A stretch of 64,000 nucleotides of DNA, taken from assembly GCA_045538305.1 (NCBI GenBank), contig JAZSRC010000091.1, forward strand, positions 1 through 64,000, given 5' to 3'. The notes under the pieces are model-generated. The model worked only from the letters and a program-made list of their open reading frames with translations. It searched no databases and had not been told where the DNA came from. This DNA is from SFHK01 sp045538305 (GTDB lineage: Bacteria; Bacillota; Clostridia; Christensenellales; Aristaeellaceae). Below, piece after piece: positions 8,055 to 16,365 of the stretch. How positions within the stretch are numbered: position 1 is the first letter of the stretch; the number at the start of each line of letters is the position of its first letter. Made by a program: the position numbers and the translations under genes.

Positions 8055-8083
8055 ATGTTATCACTAAATATAGGAGTTGTCAA
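8055..8083 (-). promoter_or_regulatory. Promoter of the T-box operon
   Basis: On the minus strand, TTGACA (plus 8078-8083), 17-nt spacer, TAACAT (plus 8055-8060). The same few bases also hold a weaker plus-strand TTGTCA (8077-8082) with TACTTT (8099-8104), a possible feoB promoter, so the two divergent units may share or compete for this site. Confidence 0.75.
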
Positions 8084-8188
8084 GTACAAATTTTGTCATA
8101 CTTTTGTTTTTCCTTATTGCATGAACCCGGGTCCCGAAAGCATAAGATGCTTTGCTTGAAGAGACAAACTAAGCCGGAGGCAATTCCT

Positions 8189-9985
8189 ATGAAAACAGCG
8201 GCGCTTGTCGGAAATCCAAATTGCGGAAAAACCACGCTGCTCAACGCGCTTACGGGGCTGAATTATTCCGTCGGCAACTGGCCGGGCGTAACCGTTGAGC
8301 GAAAAGAAGCCATCGTTCATTTGAAAAATACGGACATTTCCCTAATCGACCTTCCCGGCGCCTATTCTTTAGAAGCTTCCTCTCTGGAGGAACGCGTAAC
8401 GGCGGAATTCCTGAAGAGCGAAGGGACGGATTTTATCATAAACGTATTGGACGCCGCATGTCTTGAAAGGAGCCTTCTTCTGACCTTAAGCCTTCTTTCC
8501 CTAAACAAGCCCATGATTCTCGTTGTCAATATGGCGGACGAGCTGTTTTCCGGCGGAGGTTTTATCGACATAAACGCGCTGTCAGGAGCGCTCGGCATCG
8601 ACGCCGTACTGGTAAGCGCAAAACAGAAAACGGGCTTAAGCGAGCTTGAGAAGATGATGGAAAAAACAGCTGCTTTAAGCCGCCCGGGTTTTCGTAATGA
8701 TTCAGAAGAATCGAGCGCAAAGGCACGGAATCATCGCATTCTTCTGATCCTCAAGGCCTCCGGATACAAAAGAGGAACCCAGAACAACCGACTGCAAAAA
8801 GCGCTGGACAAACTGTTTACCGGGCGTTTTACAGCATATCCCATTTTACTGGTTGTACTGCTCATTGTATTTTATATGGCCTTCGGAGTCCCGGGTACAT
8901 ATCTGACAGGTATAATAGAACTGCTTTCCAAAAACGTGTACTACTTCCTGAAGGACGCGCTGTTGTTTCTTCCACGTCCTCTGGCCTCCATGCTGCTTGA
9001 CGGCGCGTTTTCCGGATTTCAAAGCGTATTGACTTTTTTACCCCAGGTGTCGATTCTGTATGTGCTGTTATCGTTTATTGAGGATACGGGGTATATGGCC
9101 CGCGCCGCATTCATTACAGACCGCGCCCTTCATAAACTGGGCCTTTCCGGCAAAAGCATTATCCCTCTGATCATGGGATATGGCTGCACAGCCTCCGCCG
9201 TATGCGCAGCCAGACTCATGGATAATGAATCCCAACGCAAAATGACAGTTATGCTGACCCCATGCATGTCCTGCGGCGCAAAAATACCGGTTTATGCACT
9301 GATTTCCCGTGCGTTTTTCCCCGGATACTCGCATTGGGCGGTGTTAAGCCTGTACATCATCGGCATTGCCGCATTGGTTCTGACAGCCATCGTTTTAAAA
9401 AGCGCTTCGCTTACAGAACCAACCAGTGCCTTCATTATGGAACTTCCGCCCTACCGCATTCCCACGCCTTCTGGCATCTGCAAAAAAGTCTCGGTACGGG
9501 TAGGTGATTTTGCAAAGCGGGCAGGAAACGTGATTGTCATCATGAGCGTTGCTTCATGGTTTCTTTCATACTTCACCATAAGGCTGTCGCCGGCAGGAAG
9601 CATGTCCGAATCCATATTTGGCGCAATCAGTTCGTTTCTGCGTCCCGCTTTTGCTCCTTTGGGGTTTTCGTCCTTCGAAGCCGTATGCGCACTCCTTTCA
9701 GGGCTGGTGGCAAAGGAGGGAATCATATCAACGCTTCAGGTGCTGTTCAAAGCAACTGATATGTCATCATTGTCTGCCTCGCTATCCAGCGCGTTTTCAG
9801 GCAGCGCAGGAGCGTATGCATTTCTGGTATTTGTCCTTTTATACCCGCCATGCATTTGCGCAACAGCAAGCATCCGGCGGGAGCTGAACTCGCGCCGGAT
9901 GCTTCTGAGACTTTTGTTTTTGGAAACTGCAATGGCATACCTTTTTGCACTGATTGCATACCGAATCGGCAGCCTCTTTATTTAG
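8189..9985 (+). CDS. feoB: Ferrous iron transport protein B (FeoB-like GTPase/permease)
   Basis: A 598-residue protein. The N-terminal G domain has G1 GNPNCGKT (8-15), G3 DLPGAYSL, G4 NMAD and G5 VSAK. The membrane part has the FeoB gate signatures GFQSVLTFLPQV, EDTGYMARAAF and MGYGCTASAV, then PCMSCGAKIPVY. It imports Fe2+ across the inner membrane. ATG 8189 follows CGGAGG at the right spacing; an upstream in-frame start adds 32 residues that do not fit the family. It is shorter than the common 650-750 residues, mainly in the C-terminal half, and no feoA is adjacent. The stop codon overlaps the convergent IMP cyclohydrolase gene. Confidence 0.92.
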   Translation: MKTAALVGNPNCGKTTLLNALTGLNYSVGNWPGVTVERKEAIVHLKNTDISLIDLPGAYSLEASSLEERVTAEFLKSEGTDFIINVLDAACLERSLLLTLSLLSLNKPMILVVNMADELFSGGGFIDINALSGALGIDAVLVSAKQKTGLSELEKMMEKTAALSRPGFRNDSEESSAKARNHRILLILKASGYKRGTQNNRLQKALDKLFTGRFTAYPILLVVLLIVFYMAFGVPGTYLTGIIELLSKNVYYFLKDALLFLPRPLASMLLDGAFSGFQSVLTFLPQVSILYVLLSFIEDTGYMARAAFITDRALHKLGLSGKSIIPLIMGYGCTASAVCAARLMDNESQRKMTVMLTPCMSCGAKIPVYALISRAFFPGYSHWAVLSLYIIGIAALVLTAIVLKSASLTEPTSAFIMELPPYRIPTPSGICKKVSVRVGDFAKRAGNVIVIMSVASWFLSYFTIRLSPAGSMSESIFGAISSFLRPAFAPLGFSSFEAVCALLSGLVAKEGIISTLQVLFKATDMSSLSASLSSAFSGSAGAYAFLVFVLLYPPCICATASIRRELNSRRMLLRLLFLETAMAYLFALIAYRIGSLFI

Positions 9986-10695
9986 CGGTTTTTGTTGATA
10001 ATACGGCTCATACTCCTGTGCGTCGAAAGATCGACCACGCGCACCCAAAGCGACACCTTGTTTTCCGCATTCAGGTTTTCCCATATATCGGCTACGATAT
10101 CGAAAATTGAGCCATTGACGGAAACCTGAATCGGCTCGCCCTGGAAAGCAGGCAAGGGATTGGCGTCGCAGTCATAGGTATGAAGGTAATACCCCACGCC
10201 GTTGGGCAGATTATCATAATCGAAAATGAACCTTCCGGTACCGGCTCCTACATGATCCATGGACTTGATCAGGCTCATTTTCAGTTTGAAGCCCACGCCG
10301 TCCATCGACGCTAACGCCATAATACGCGGCGTAAAGTGCGGTGCATCCGGCGTATACCCGCATACGGCTATCGCGTCCTCAAAGCTTTTTCCGGCCAACA
10401 GCGCTTCGTACATATAATCGGTCTGCAGGCCGTTTCCCATCACGATTTTGTTTTCGAATGCCAGCACCGGGGAGTATACGAGCAGCGATTCGTTCCTCAT
10501 CGCCTCCTTGATAAATGGAACGATGCGAACGCCGTTTCCTTCTTCAATAAACAAACGATTTTTGCTGATCGGCGAACGACCCATGGAAAAATAAGCGAAT
10601 ACTGCGCTTAGCCCATCAGCGCTCTTTCCGGCAATCATTCCGCAGCCGGGATAGCTCACGCGTCTCACTGCGTTTCCAATTGTAATGGCTTTCAT
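9982..10695 (-). CDS. IMP cyclohydrolase, PurO-like
   Basis: A 237-residue protein resembling the stand-alone IMP cyclohydrolase family (COG3363, archaeal PurO type): FAYFSMGRSPISKNRLF near the start, GYTPDAPHFTPRIMAL in the middle and VGYYLHTYDCD late. Such enzymes close FAICAR to IMP, the last step of purine synthesis. In most bacteria this is done by the bifunctional PurH instead, and no other purine gene is nearby. GGGGGTG lies upstream of ATG 10695. It is monocistronic and convergent with feoB, with the two stop codons overlapping. Confidence 0.78.
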   Translation of the reverse strand: MKAITIGNAVRRVSYPGCGMIAGKSADGLSAVFAYFSMGRSPISKNRLFIEEGNGVRIVPFIKEAMRNESLLVYSPVLAFENKIVMGNGLQTDYMYEALLAGKSFEDAIAVCGYTPDAPHFTPRIMALASMDGVGFKLKMSLIKSMDHVGAGTGRFIFDYDNLPNGVGYYLHTYDCDANPLPAFQGEPIQVSVNGSIFDIVADIWENLNAENKVSLWVRVVDLSTHRSMSRIINKNR

Positions 10696-10731
10696 GTATT
10701 ACACCCCCTATCGTTCAGAACAACCATAGTG

Positions 10732-10776
10732 ATTATATCACATGAATTATCACAACAATATGCAGTTTTCGAAAAC
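10732..10776 (-). promoter_or_regulatory. Putative promoter and palindrome upstream of the IMP cyclohydrolase gene
   Basis: On the minus strand TATAAT (plus 10732-10737) has no good -35. About 30 nt further upstream is a perfect 12-bp palindrome, GTTTTCGAAAAC (10765-10776). The CGAA core is reminiscent of the Firmicute PurR box. A weak -35 plus an upstream palindrome would fit activator or repressor control. The -10 is clear; the regulator is a guess. Confidence 0.45.
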
Positions 10777-10794
10777 GATTCGTTCATTTTTCTA

Positions 10795-11604
10795 TCAATT
10801 TCTGATATCACTTTGCTTATTTAGATGCAAAAATGCAAGAAATTTTTGGATATGGTCATCCCAAAACTCCCAGGTGTGCGCTCCCGGATCTTCCTCATAG
10901 GTATAGTCGAAGGGATTGCCGTCAAAGGCAGTAAAGAAATCTCTGGTTTCATGCGCGCGCGTCAGAAGAAAATCCTCGCTTCCGCAGGCGTGATAAATGC
11001 GCGGCTTGCTTTCGCCCATCCGCACGATACGCTCCGCATTTCCAAATACATCCTCTTCGGTTCCAGTCAGATCTCTGTCTCCAAATCGGATATCCATGCG
11101 CTTTTTAAGCTCGCCCGTTGCTTCCATATCGCTTTTCGTACGGTTCACCGCTCCTGCAGACAGACAGCCAATTGCGCCATAGTTTTCGTTTCTGGCAAGG
11201 CCAATCTTCATTGCACCCGCGCCGCCCATGGAGAGACCGCAGATAAAATTATCCTCACGCTTAGCACTGAAATTGAAAAAGCCGCGCATAATCTTGGGAA
11301 GCTCGTCCGCAATATAGGTAAAATATCGATTTCCATGCGCCATATCCGCATAGCCGGAAAGATGCGCGTTGGGCATTACCACAGCGATTCCCAGCGGCGC
11401 GGCATAGCGTTCAATGCTGGTACGGCGCTGCCAGATGGTATGATTATCGCTCATTCCATGCAGAAGCCAGAGCACCGGAAGCGCGCCGTCATTGCCGGCG
11501 GTATCCATACCGATCAGATTGGTGGACTTCTGGGGCAGAATTACATCACAAGATACGCACATACCAAGCGCGTTAGAGAAAAAACCCGCATGAATCAGCG
11601 CCAT
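10795..11604 (-). CDS. Alpha/beta-hydrolase esterase (EstD / S-formylglutathione hydrolase-like), copy 2
   Basis: A 269-residue cytoplasmic serine esterase. The nucleophile elbow is GLSMGG, with LLHGMSDNHTIW as the oxyanion-loop strand; the late GAHTWEFWDDHI supplies the catalytic His. No signal peptide. It is a clear paralogue of the gene directly upstream (both begin MAL-H--FFS-ALGMCV and share HGMSD-HTIWQRRTSIERYA). ATG 11604 is 1 nt past the upstream stop and its ribosome-binding site AAGGAGGG lies inside that gene, so the pair is co-translated. Relatives act as acetyl-xylan or feruloyl-type esterases or hydrolyse small acyl esters; the substrate here is unknown. Confidence 0.85.
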   Translation of the reverse strand: MALIHAGFFSNALGMCVSCDVILPQKSTNLIGMDTAGNDGALPVLWLLHGMSDNHTIWQRRTSIERYAAPLGIAVVMPNAHLSGYADMAHGNRYFTYIADELPKIMRGFFNFSAKREDNFICGLSMGGAGAMKIGLARNENYGAIGCLSAGAVNRTKSDMEATGELKKRMDIRFGDRDLTGTEEDVFGNAERIVRMGESKPRIYHACGSEDFLLTRAHETRDFFTAFDGNPFDYTYEEDPGAHTWEFWDDHIQKFLAFLHLNKQSDIRN

Positions 11605-11605
11605 A

Positions 11606-12400
11606 TTATTTGCCCTCCTTTGAAAGCGGCAGCCAGCCAAGAACCGTCTGCACCTTTTCGTCCCAATACTTCCACTGATGATCGCCGGGCGATTCCTCAT
11701 ACATCAGTTCGTATCCAAGCGCGTTCAGATGATCGCGCATGTCCGTATTCTGCTTATAGAGAAAGTCCTGCTGTCCGCACCACATGTACAGTTTCGGAAG
11801 CGGCTTCCCGCTGGCTTTCAAATCCTCAGCTGCCTGAAACAGATCGTTGAAGGAACCCTTCACCGCATCCTTCGGGCCGAAAACATCCTCCCAATAACCG
11901 GGATTTCCCAAGCCCAGGCCATGCACAATCGCATTAACGTCTAAACCGCCCGAAAGCGATGCACCGTAGCCAAACGTATCGCTCGCCCGAAGCGCAAGCT
12001 TCATCGCGCCATAACCGCCCATGGAAAGCCCGCAGGCAAACGTGTCCTCCCGCTTGTCGCTCATGTTCGGAAAGAACGTGCGGCAGATTCTGGGAAGCTC
12101 GTCGGAAATATAGCTGAACCACTTCGGACCCATATACATATCCGTATACCAGCCAAGCTGCGTTGAAGGCATTACCACACAGATTCCCTTGTCGGAGGCA
12201 TATCGTTCAATACTGGTTCGCCTTTGCCAAATGGTGTGATCATCGCTCATTCCGTGCAGAAGATACAACGTCTTCCACTTTCCGCTTTTGGCTTTTCCCT
12301 CCATTCCAATCTGTCCCTGTGTGTTTTCGGGTACGATCACATCCATTTCCACACACATACCCAATACATCCGAAAAAAAGTCCACATGCATCAGAGCCAA
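11606..12400 (-). CDS. Alpha/beta-hydrolase esterase, copy 1 (TTG start)
   Basis: A 264-residue esterase of the same family as the next gene, with GLSMGG around the nucleophile serine and GDHQWKYWDEKV holding the catalytic His. The likely start is TTG at 12398-12400: it aligns with the MAL start of the paralogue and follows GGGGGG by about 9 nt, while the next ATG, three codons on, has poorer spacing. It sits 21 nt after the YlbJ-like gene, so the three form an operon. No export signal, so the substrate is likely imported or intracellular. Two paralogues in tandem suggest different acyl specificities or dosage. Confidence 0.85.
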   Translation of the reverse strand: MALMHVDFFSDVLGMCVEMDVIVPENTQGQIGMEGKAKSGKWKTLYLLHGMSDDHTIWQRRTSIERYASDKGICVVMPSTQLGWYTDMYMGPKWFSYISDELPRICRTFFPNMSDKREDTFACGLSMGGYGAMKLALRASDTFGYGASLSGGLDVNAIVHGLGLGNPGYWEDVFGPKDAVKGSFNDLFQAAEDLKASGKPLPKLYMWCGQQDFLYKQNTDMRDHLNALGYELMYEESPGDHQWKYWDEKVQTVLGWLPLSKEGK

Positions 12401-12421
12401 TTGATTTTCCCCCCTGTTTTC

Positions 12422-13414
12422 TTATCGTATTTGATGTTCGGAAGAACACCCATTTTTTGATGAAAAAAGCGCCAGAAGCGTAACAAACAGCGCCAGAATC
12501 AGCGCAATCCGTGCGCCGGTTTGAAACGCATCCGCATTCGGCCAATTGTAAACAGGCAGTCGGATCAGCCGGATCAGGGAATGTGCCCCCATACTGACAA
12601 TGCCCGCAATCAATTTGACAACAAAAAAACCGCTTGTTTTTATCCCTGCTTTTTGCAGGTATGCCGCATTTTGAGCAGTTGCGCATGCGCCGCCCGTACC
12701 GGCGCAAAACGCAGCGAGCGTTTCGTTCTGAATGTGCGCCGCCCATTGACAGCCAGAAGAAATCTCCGTCACAAGACGGGTATAGGCGGGCAGCATGGAT
12801 GTAAACACTCCGAACGCCACCATATACCCGCACACATTCAATATCCCGCCGACAGCACCCGAAACCGATGAAACCCGAGCTGCTTCCGCCGGTTGAGTTT
12901 CTCCGGACGCTATAAGAGGAAGCAGCCTATCCGGCATACGCGAAAGAATCAAGGCTACTACAAACACGGACGACCATACTGAAAGCAGAATTCTTACGCC
13001 CGCAAGGACGTCTGAAAACATAGATGCGCCAACGGTTACCACCAGAAACACAGGCCCCGCACCAGAAGCCAGAACGCCCGCAATCAACGCCTCGCGCTGG
13101 TTGATTTCTCCCTTTGAATACGAAGCCGCCACAGAAATTGCGCCCGAGGGGCTTCCGGCAGCCAGACCGACTGCAATCGACGGCGCCGCTTGCTCCGGAA
13201 GCTGAAACATAGGCCGGAGCAGCCGTCCAAAAAGGCGGCGGTACGCTTTAGCGGCTTCCTCGCCCGTGAGCACAGGCAAAAGAACCATAAACGGAAACAT
13301 AGACGGCGCTACATGGCTAGCCCACAGCGCCATGGCAGCCCTTGCGCTCTCCACACTTTGACCCGGAAATGCCAGCAAATACGCACATAGACATACAGCG
13401 ATAAACAGCTTCAT
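12422..13414 (-). CDS. YlbJ/SpoVV-like sporulation membrane protein
   Basis: A 330-residue protein with about eight hydrophobic segments and the nucleoside-recognition (Gate) pattern of the YlbJ/SpoVV group: ASHVAPSMFPFMVLLPVL, then AAGSPSGAISVAASY, and a second half with GGILNVCGYMVAFGV. B. subtilis SpoVV takes part in moving dipicolinic acid into the forespore; the present protein is shorter (330 against about 400 residues). ATG 13414 has GGGGGTG 8 nt upstream and is preferred to TTG 13420. It suggests, but does not prove, a spore former. Co-transcribed with two esterases, which is unusual. Confidence 0.7.
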   Translation of the reverse strand: MKLFIAVCLCAYLLAFPGQSVESARAAMALWASHVAPSMFPFMVLLPVLTGEEAAKAYRRLFGRLLRPMFQLPEQAAPSIAVGLAAGSPSGAISVAASYSKGEINQREALIAGVLASGAGPVFLVVTVGASMFSDVLAGVRILLSVWSSVFVVALILSRMPDRLLPLIASGETQPAEAARVSSVSGAVGGILNVCGYMVAFGVFTSMLPAYTRLVTEISSGCQWAAHIQNETLAAFCAGTGGACATAQNAAYLQKAGIKTSGFFVVKLIAGIVSMGAHSLIRLIRLPVYNWPNADAFQTGARIALILALFVTLLALFSSKNGCSSEHQIR

Positions 13415-13474
13415 GCGCAATTCACCCCCCTATCGGGAAGATATGCCGCGCATATAAGCCTCTATACAAATACA

Positions 13475-13509
13475 GACGGACAAAGCGCGTTTTCCGCGCT
13501 TTGTCCGTC
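13475..13509. terminator. Strong hairpin between the secreted-protein gene and the YlbJ-like operon
   Basis: A perfect 15-bp inverted repeat (GACGGACAAAGCGCG, 13475-13489 with 13495-13509) around a 5-nt loop, 14 nt past the stop of the upstream minus-strand gene. On the minus strand the following bases (TGTATTTG) are a weak T-tract, so it may terminate partly or stabilise the mRNA end. The intergenic space has no gene. Confidence 0.6.
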
Positions 13510-13522
13510 CCCATTACCTGCA

Positions 13523-14896
13523 TTATCTGACAAGCTTCATAACAAACTCTTCGTCGCCCGAACTGATCCGGATTTTCAGTACATTGTTAGAGTTCAGCAT
13601 ATAGTCCGGCACTTCCGACACGAACACCAGTCTGGACTGCTGGTAGATATCCAGTGTCGGCTGAAATACTTCGCCGTTCTGCGCTTCAACATACAAAACT
13701 GCCGGGAAGGTATAGGACTCATTGATCACAAGCTTCGCGCTGATCTCCCAGGACAGCGAAGTTGCACTGCTGTTGATGGACAGTATGTCTCCATCGGCAA
13801 CGACAAGAACATTGTCCTTATTCACTACCTTCACACCGTTTCCGGGCACAGTGGTCTGGACCTCATCCGCTAACCACCAGCGATTCAGCGCAAACTGCGC
13901 CTGCGCAGTAACAAAATCATATTGAGGCTTGCTTGCGTAAGATTCCCTCGCCATCTGATACTCTTTACCATTCAGATATTCAATCAACAATGCATCCGCA
14001 TAACCCGTCTGAGGCAGGCCGTAGTATGCCTGCGCGCTCTTCACGCCTTCAAGCAGTATCTGAGTGATTTTTCCATCTTCTGCACCCTGATAAAAGCCCG
14101 CGCTCTTTAACAGTTTCTGGACCGCGCGGATGGATGCAGTGTTGCTTTCCTTTACTACAAGCCCGAATTCTGCATCCAGCTTGATTACGGATTCCGTCGT
14201 AAGTTCAGACGTGTTCACGAGATACTTCTTCCCGTATTTCGCTTCAAAAACCGCCTTTGCGTCCTCTGCAAAGTCATATGCCGCATAATCGGGCGCACCG
14301 GTTACCATGCCAAGTGCCTTCAGGCTTTCACCGGCCAGTTCCTGCTTGACGTTCGTTCCGTAAGCGTCCTTCTTATCAACTTCCTGCATGTACTGCCCGC
14401 TTCCAAGAAGCGCCACGTCAACACTTTTTGCATTCTCCAGCTTACTGATAAAATCAAACCCCGCCTGATCCAGATATACGGTATGCTTCTGAACAATAAC
14501 CTTGCCGATTTTTTCACTTTCGTGACTGCAACACAAATCATAACGGACGCCGTCAAACGCAAAAGAAATGTAATCTGCCTGAATATCATCGTTTCCGGCA
14601 TAGAGAACCTTCAGTACCGGATAGGATATACGCGTATTTGCACTGCCGTTTACTTCCGTATAGAAAGCCAGAAGCCCTTTTGCACCAAGCGTTCCAAGCT
14701 TATCATAAAACAACTGCTCGATTGCCGCAGCCTTGGCGTTCTTTACGCTGAAGCAGCCGTTTTCATCCTCTGAATAGCTGAGATATCTGGACAATTCCCG
14801 CTCGTCAAGCGCCGTGTCTGCACGCTTGATATCCTCTGCCATCGCCAACGAAGTCAAAAACAGAATCGCAAGTATGAATGTAGTGATTTTTTTCAT
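13523..14896 (-). CDS. Secreted protein with a peptidoglycan-binding-like domain, function unknown
   Basis: A 457-residue protein with a clear signal peptide (MKKITTFILAILFLTSLAMA, cleavage after residue 20) and no lipobox. Residues of about 250-310 (AVQKLLKSAGFYQGAEDG, then YYGLPQTGYADALLIEYL) match the PG_binding_1 fold with its repeated helix pattern. The N-terminal half shows no family I recognise. The C-terminal 120 residues look beta-rich and may be an Ig-like or carbohydrate-type module. It has its own promoter and a strong hairpin behind it, so it is monocistronic. A cell-wall attachment role is inferred from the domain only. Confidence 0.7.
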   Translation of the reverse strand: MKKITTFILAILFLTSLAMAEDIKRADTALDERELSRYLSYSEDENGCFSVKNAKAAAIEQLFYDKLGTLGAKGLLAFYTEVNGSANTRISYPVLKVLYAGNDDIQADYISFAFDGVRYDLCCSHESEKIGKVIVQKHTVYLDQAGFDFISKLENAKSVDVALLGSGQYMQEVDKKDAYGTNVKQELAGESLKALGMVTGAPDYAAYDFAEDAKAVFEAKYGKKYLVNTSELTTESVIKLDAEFGLVVKESNTASIRAVQKLLKSAGFYQGAEDGKITQILLEGVKSAQAYYGLPQTGYADALLIEYLNGKEYQMARESYASKPQYDFVTAQAQFALNRWWLADEVQTTVPGNGVKVVNKDNVLVVADGDILSINSSATSLSWEISAKLVINESYTFPAVLYVEAQNGEVFQPTLDIYQQSRLVFVSEVPDYMLNSNNVLKIRISSGDEEFVMKLVR

Positions 14897-14938
14897 TACA
14901 ATGCACCTCCACGGATTAGCAAACAGAAATACTAATGA

Positions 14939-14967
14939 ATTATAACACGATTTTTTTATTTAGGCAA
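14939..14967 (-). promoter_or_regulatory. Promoter of the secreted-protein gene
   Basis: On the minus strand TTGCCT (plus 14962-14967), a 17-nt A-rich spacer, TATAAT (plus 14939-14944), 43 nt before the start codon. It lies just after the stop of the upstream MFS gene. Confidence 0.8.
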
Positions 14968-14972
14968 CACAA

Positions 14973-16346
14973 TCAGCAGTCTGAGTTCACGCGTTTTGAA
15001 ATCAAATATATACCCAGAACCGCAAAGCACATCATAGCCGCCGCGAGAAGTACGACCAGCTGTTTGTTTCCGATCACAAGGCCCAGCATATTGAAGGACA
15101 CATCCTCGGTAAACAGTATAAAGTACTTACCCAGCGTAACGCCCAGAAGCGCCGCAAAGTTTGCAACGGTGGAATAAAAGCCGATAAACACAGTCTGGTT
15201 CTTTTCCGGCATATTCACGTAAGGAATTCCGGTGAAGGACAGGTTGATACCGATTGCAAATATATAGCCGATCAGCTGAGAAATGGGATACACCCATACC
15301 GTCTGCTTGGTAACAACCGCCAAAACAAGATAGTCAAGCAGATATACCGCTATCGATATATAAAGCGTTTTAAACCAGCCGAATTTGGTAAGCACCTTGC
15401 GCCACAGGGGTGTAAGGAACAAAACAATCGGTACGTTGATCATACTGATCAGCGTAAGCATAGAGTAGGACATACCGACATCCCGGAGAAGATACATCGA
15501 ATAATAGGAGCCGGGAATATTGGCGGAAAAATTCCACAGGAAGGTAACGGCAACCGTAAGCAGGTATTTTTTCTCTTTAAAAGGCTTGGTGAGCAAATCC
15601 TTGACCGTAAAGCCGGAGCCACCGCCCTCGTAAGGATATTCCTTGATGTGGAAATACATCCAAATCTCGAATGCACACAGAATTGCGGCAATGATTCTTA
15701 AAACCAGCAATCCGTAATACTGCATGTCGTAAGCCGCAAACAGGTCGACCACCCAGCCGCCCAGCAGGTTGCAGATGGCAACAACCGCGCCGACTGTCAT
15801 GGTAATCACCGAGAAGTAGCTTCGCCTGACGCGGTTGGGCAGGCTCTGCACATGCCATATACTGATGCCCGGCGCAATAAAGGCATTGATCAGATTTACA
15901 ATCAATATGCCGATGCCGGTAAAGTACAGTTTTGTCTGTTTGCCAACGGGGAAAAGCGGAATCAGGCCGATCATGAGCACGTTGATAAAATACATGACCG
16001 CGCGCAGAATAGAAAGCATTTTTCTGCGCTTTGGAAAACGCTCAAGAAGAATCGGCGACAGGCACTGGAGCATATTGGCCGATGTTGAAATCATGCTCAT
16101 GGTTCCGATAAACGCATCATCGGCATTCAGCACGATCAGAAGGCCCGTCCAGAATGTACCGCCAATCAGGTTGGCAATAACGTTGGCGGTATAGTTGCAC
16201 ATCAGCAGCCGTTTTCGATCCTCGCTGGCAGGATCGCCCCTGAAATACCATCCCTCCAGCATACCGTCCAATAGCATTCTGCCGATGCGCTTCGGATTTA
16301 TGGAACGAATGTCACTAAGAGTAAATCCCTTTCTTCCGATTCTCAT
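14973..16346 (-). CDS. MFS transporter, substrate unknown
   Basis: A 457-residue protein with 11-12 predicted membrane segments after a cytoplasmic start of about 35 residues. It has major-facilitator features (for example GTFWTGLLIVLNADDAFIG, LLERFPKRRKML with the loop 2-3 charges, and a long central loop near EYPYEGGGSGFTVKDLL). No specific substrate family could be recognised. GGAGGCAG precedes ATG 16346. It is the second gene after the MATE exporter (19-nt gap), so both probably come from the promoter at 17839-17867. Confidence 0.75.
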   Translation of the reverse strand: MRIGRKGFTLSDIRSINPKRIGRMLLDGMLEGWYFRGDPASEDRKRLLMCNYTANVIANLIGGTFWTGLLIVLNADDAFIGTMSMISTSANMLQCLSPILLERFPKRRKMLSILRAVMYFINVLMIGLIPLFPVGKQTKLYFTGIGILIVNLINAFIAPGISIWHVQSLPNRVRRSYFSVITMTVGAVVAICNLLGGWVVDLFAAYDMQYYGLLVLRIIAAILCAFEIWMYFHIKEYPYEGGGSGFTVKDLLTKPFKEKKYLLTVAVTFLWNFSANIPGSYYSMYLLRDVGMSYSMLTLISMINVPIVLFLTPLWRKVLTKFGWFKTLYISIAVYLLDYLVLAVVTKQTVWVYPISQLIGYIFAIGINLSFTGIPYVNMPEKNQTVFIGFYSTVANFAALLGVTLGKYFILFTEDVSFNMLGLVIGNKQLVVLLAAAMMCFAVLGIYLISKRVNSDC

Positions 16347-16365
16347 TTACTGCCTCCTTACACAA

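Noticed and set aside
13475..13509. A small regulatory RNA gene
   Set aside because: Only a perfect hairpin at an operon boundary is visible, with no promoter of its own.
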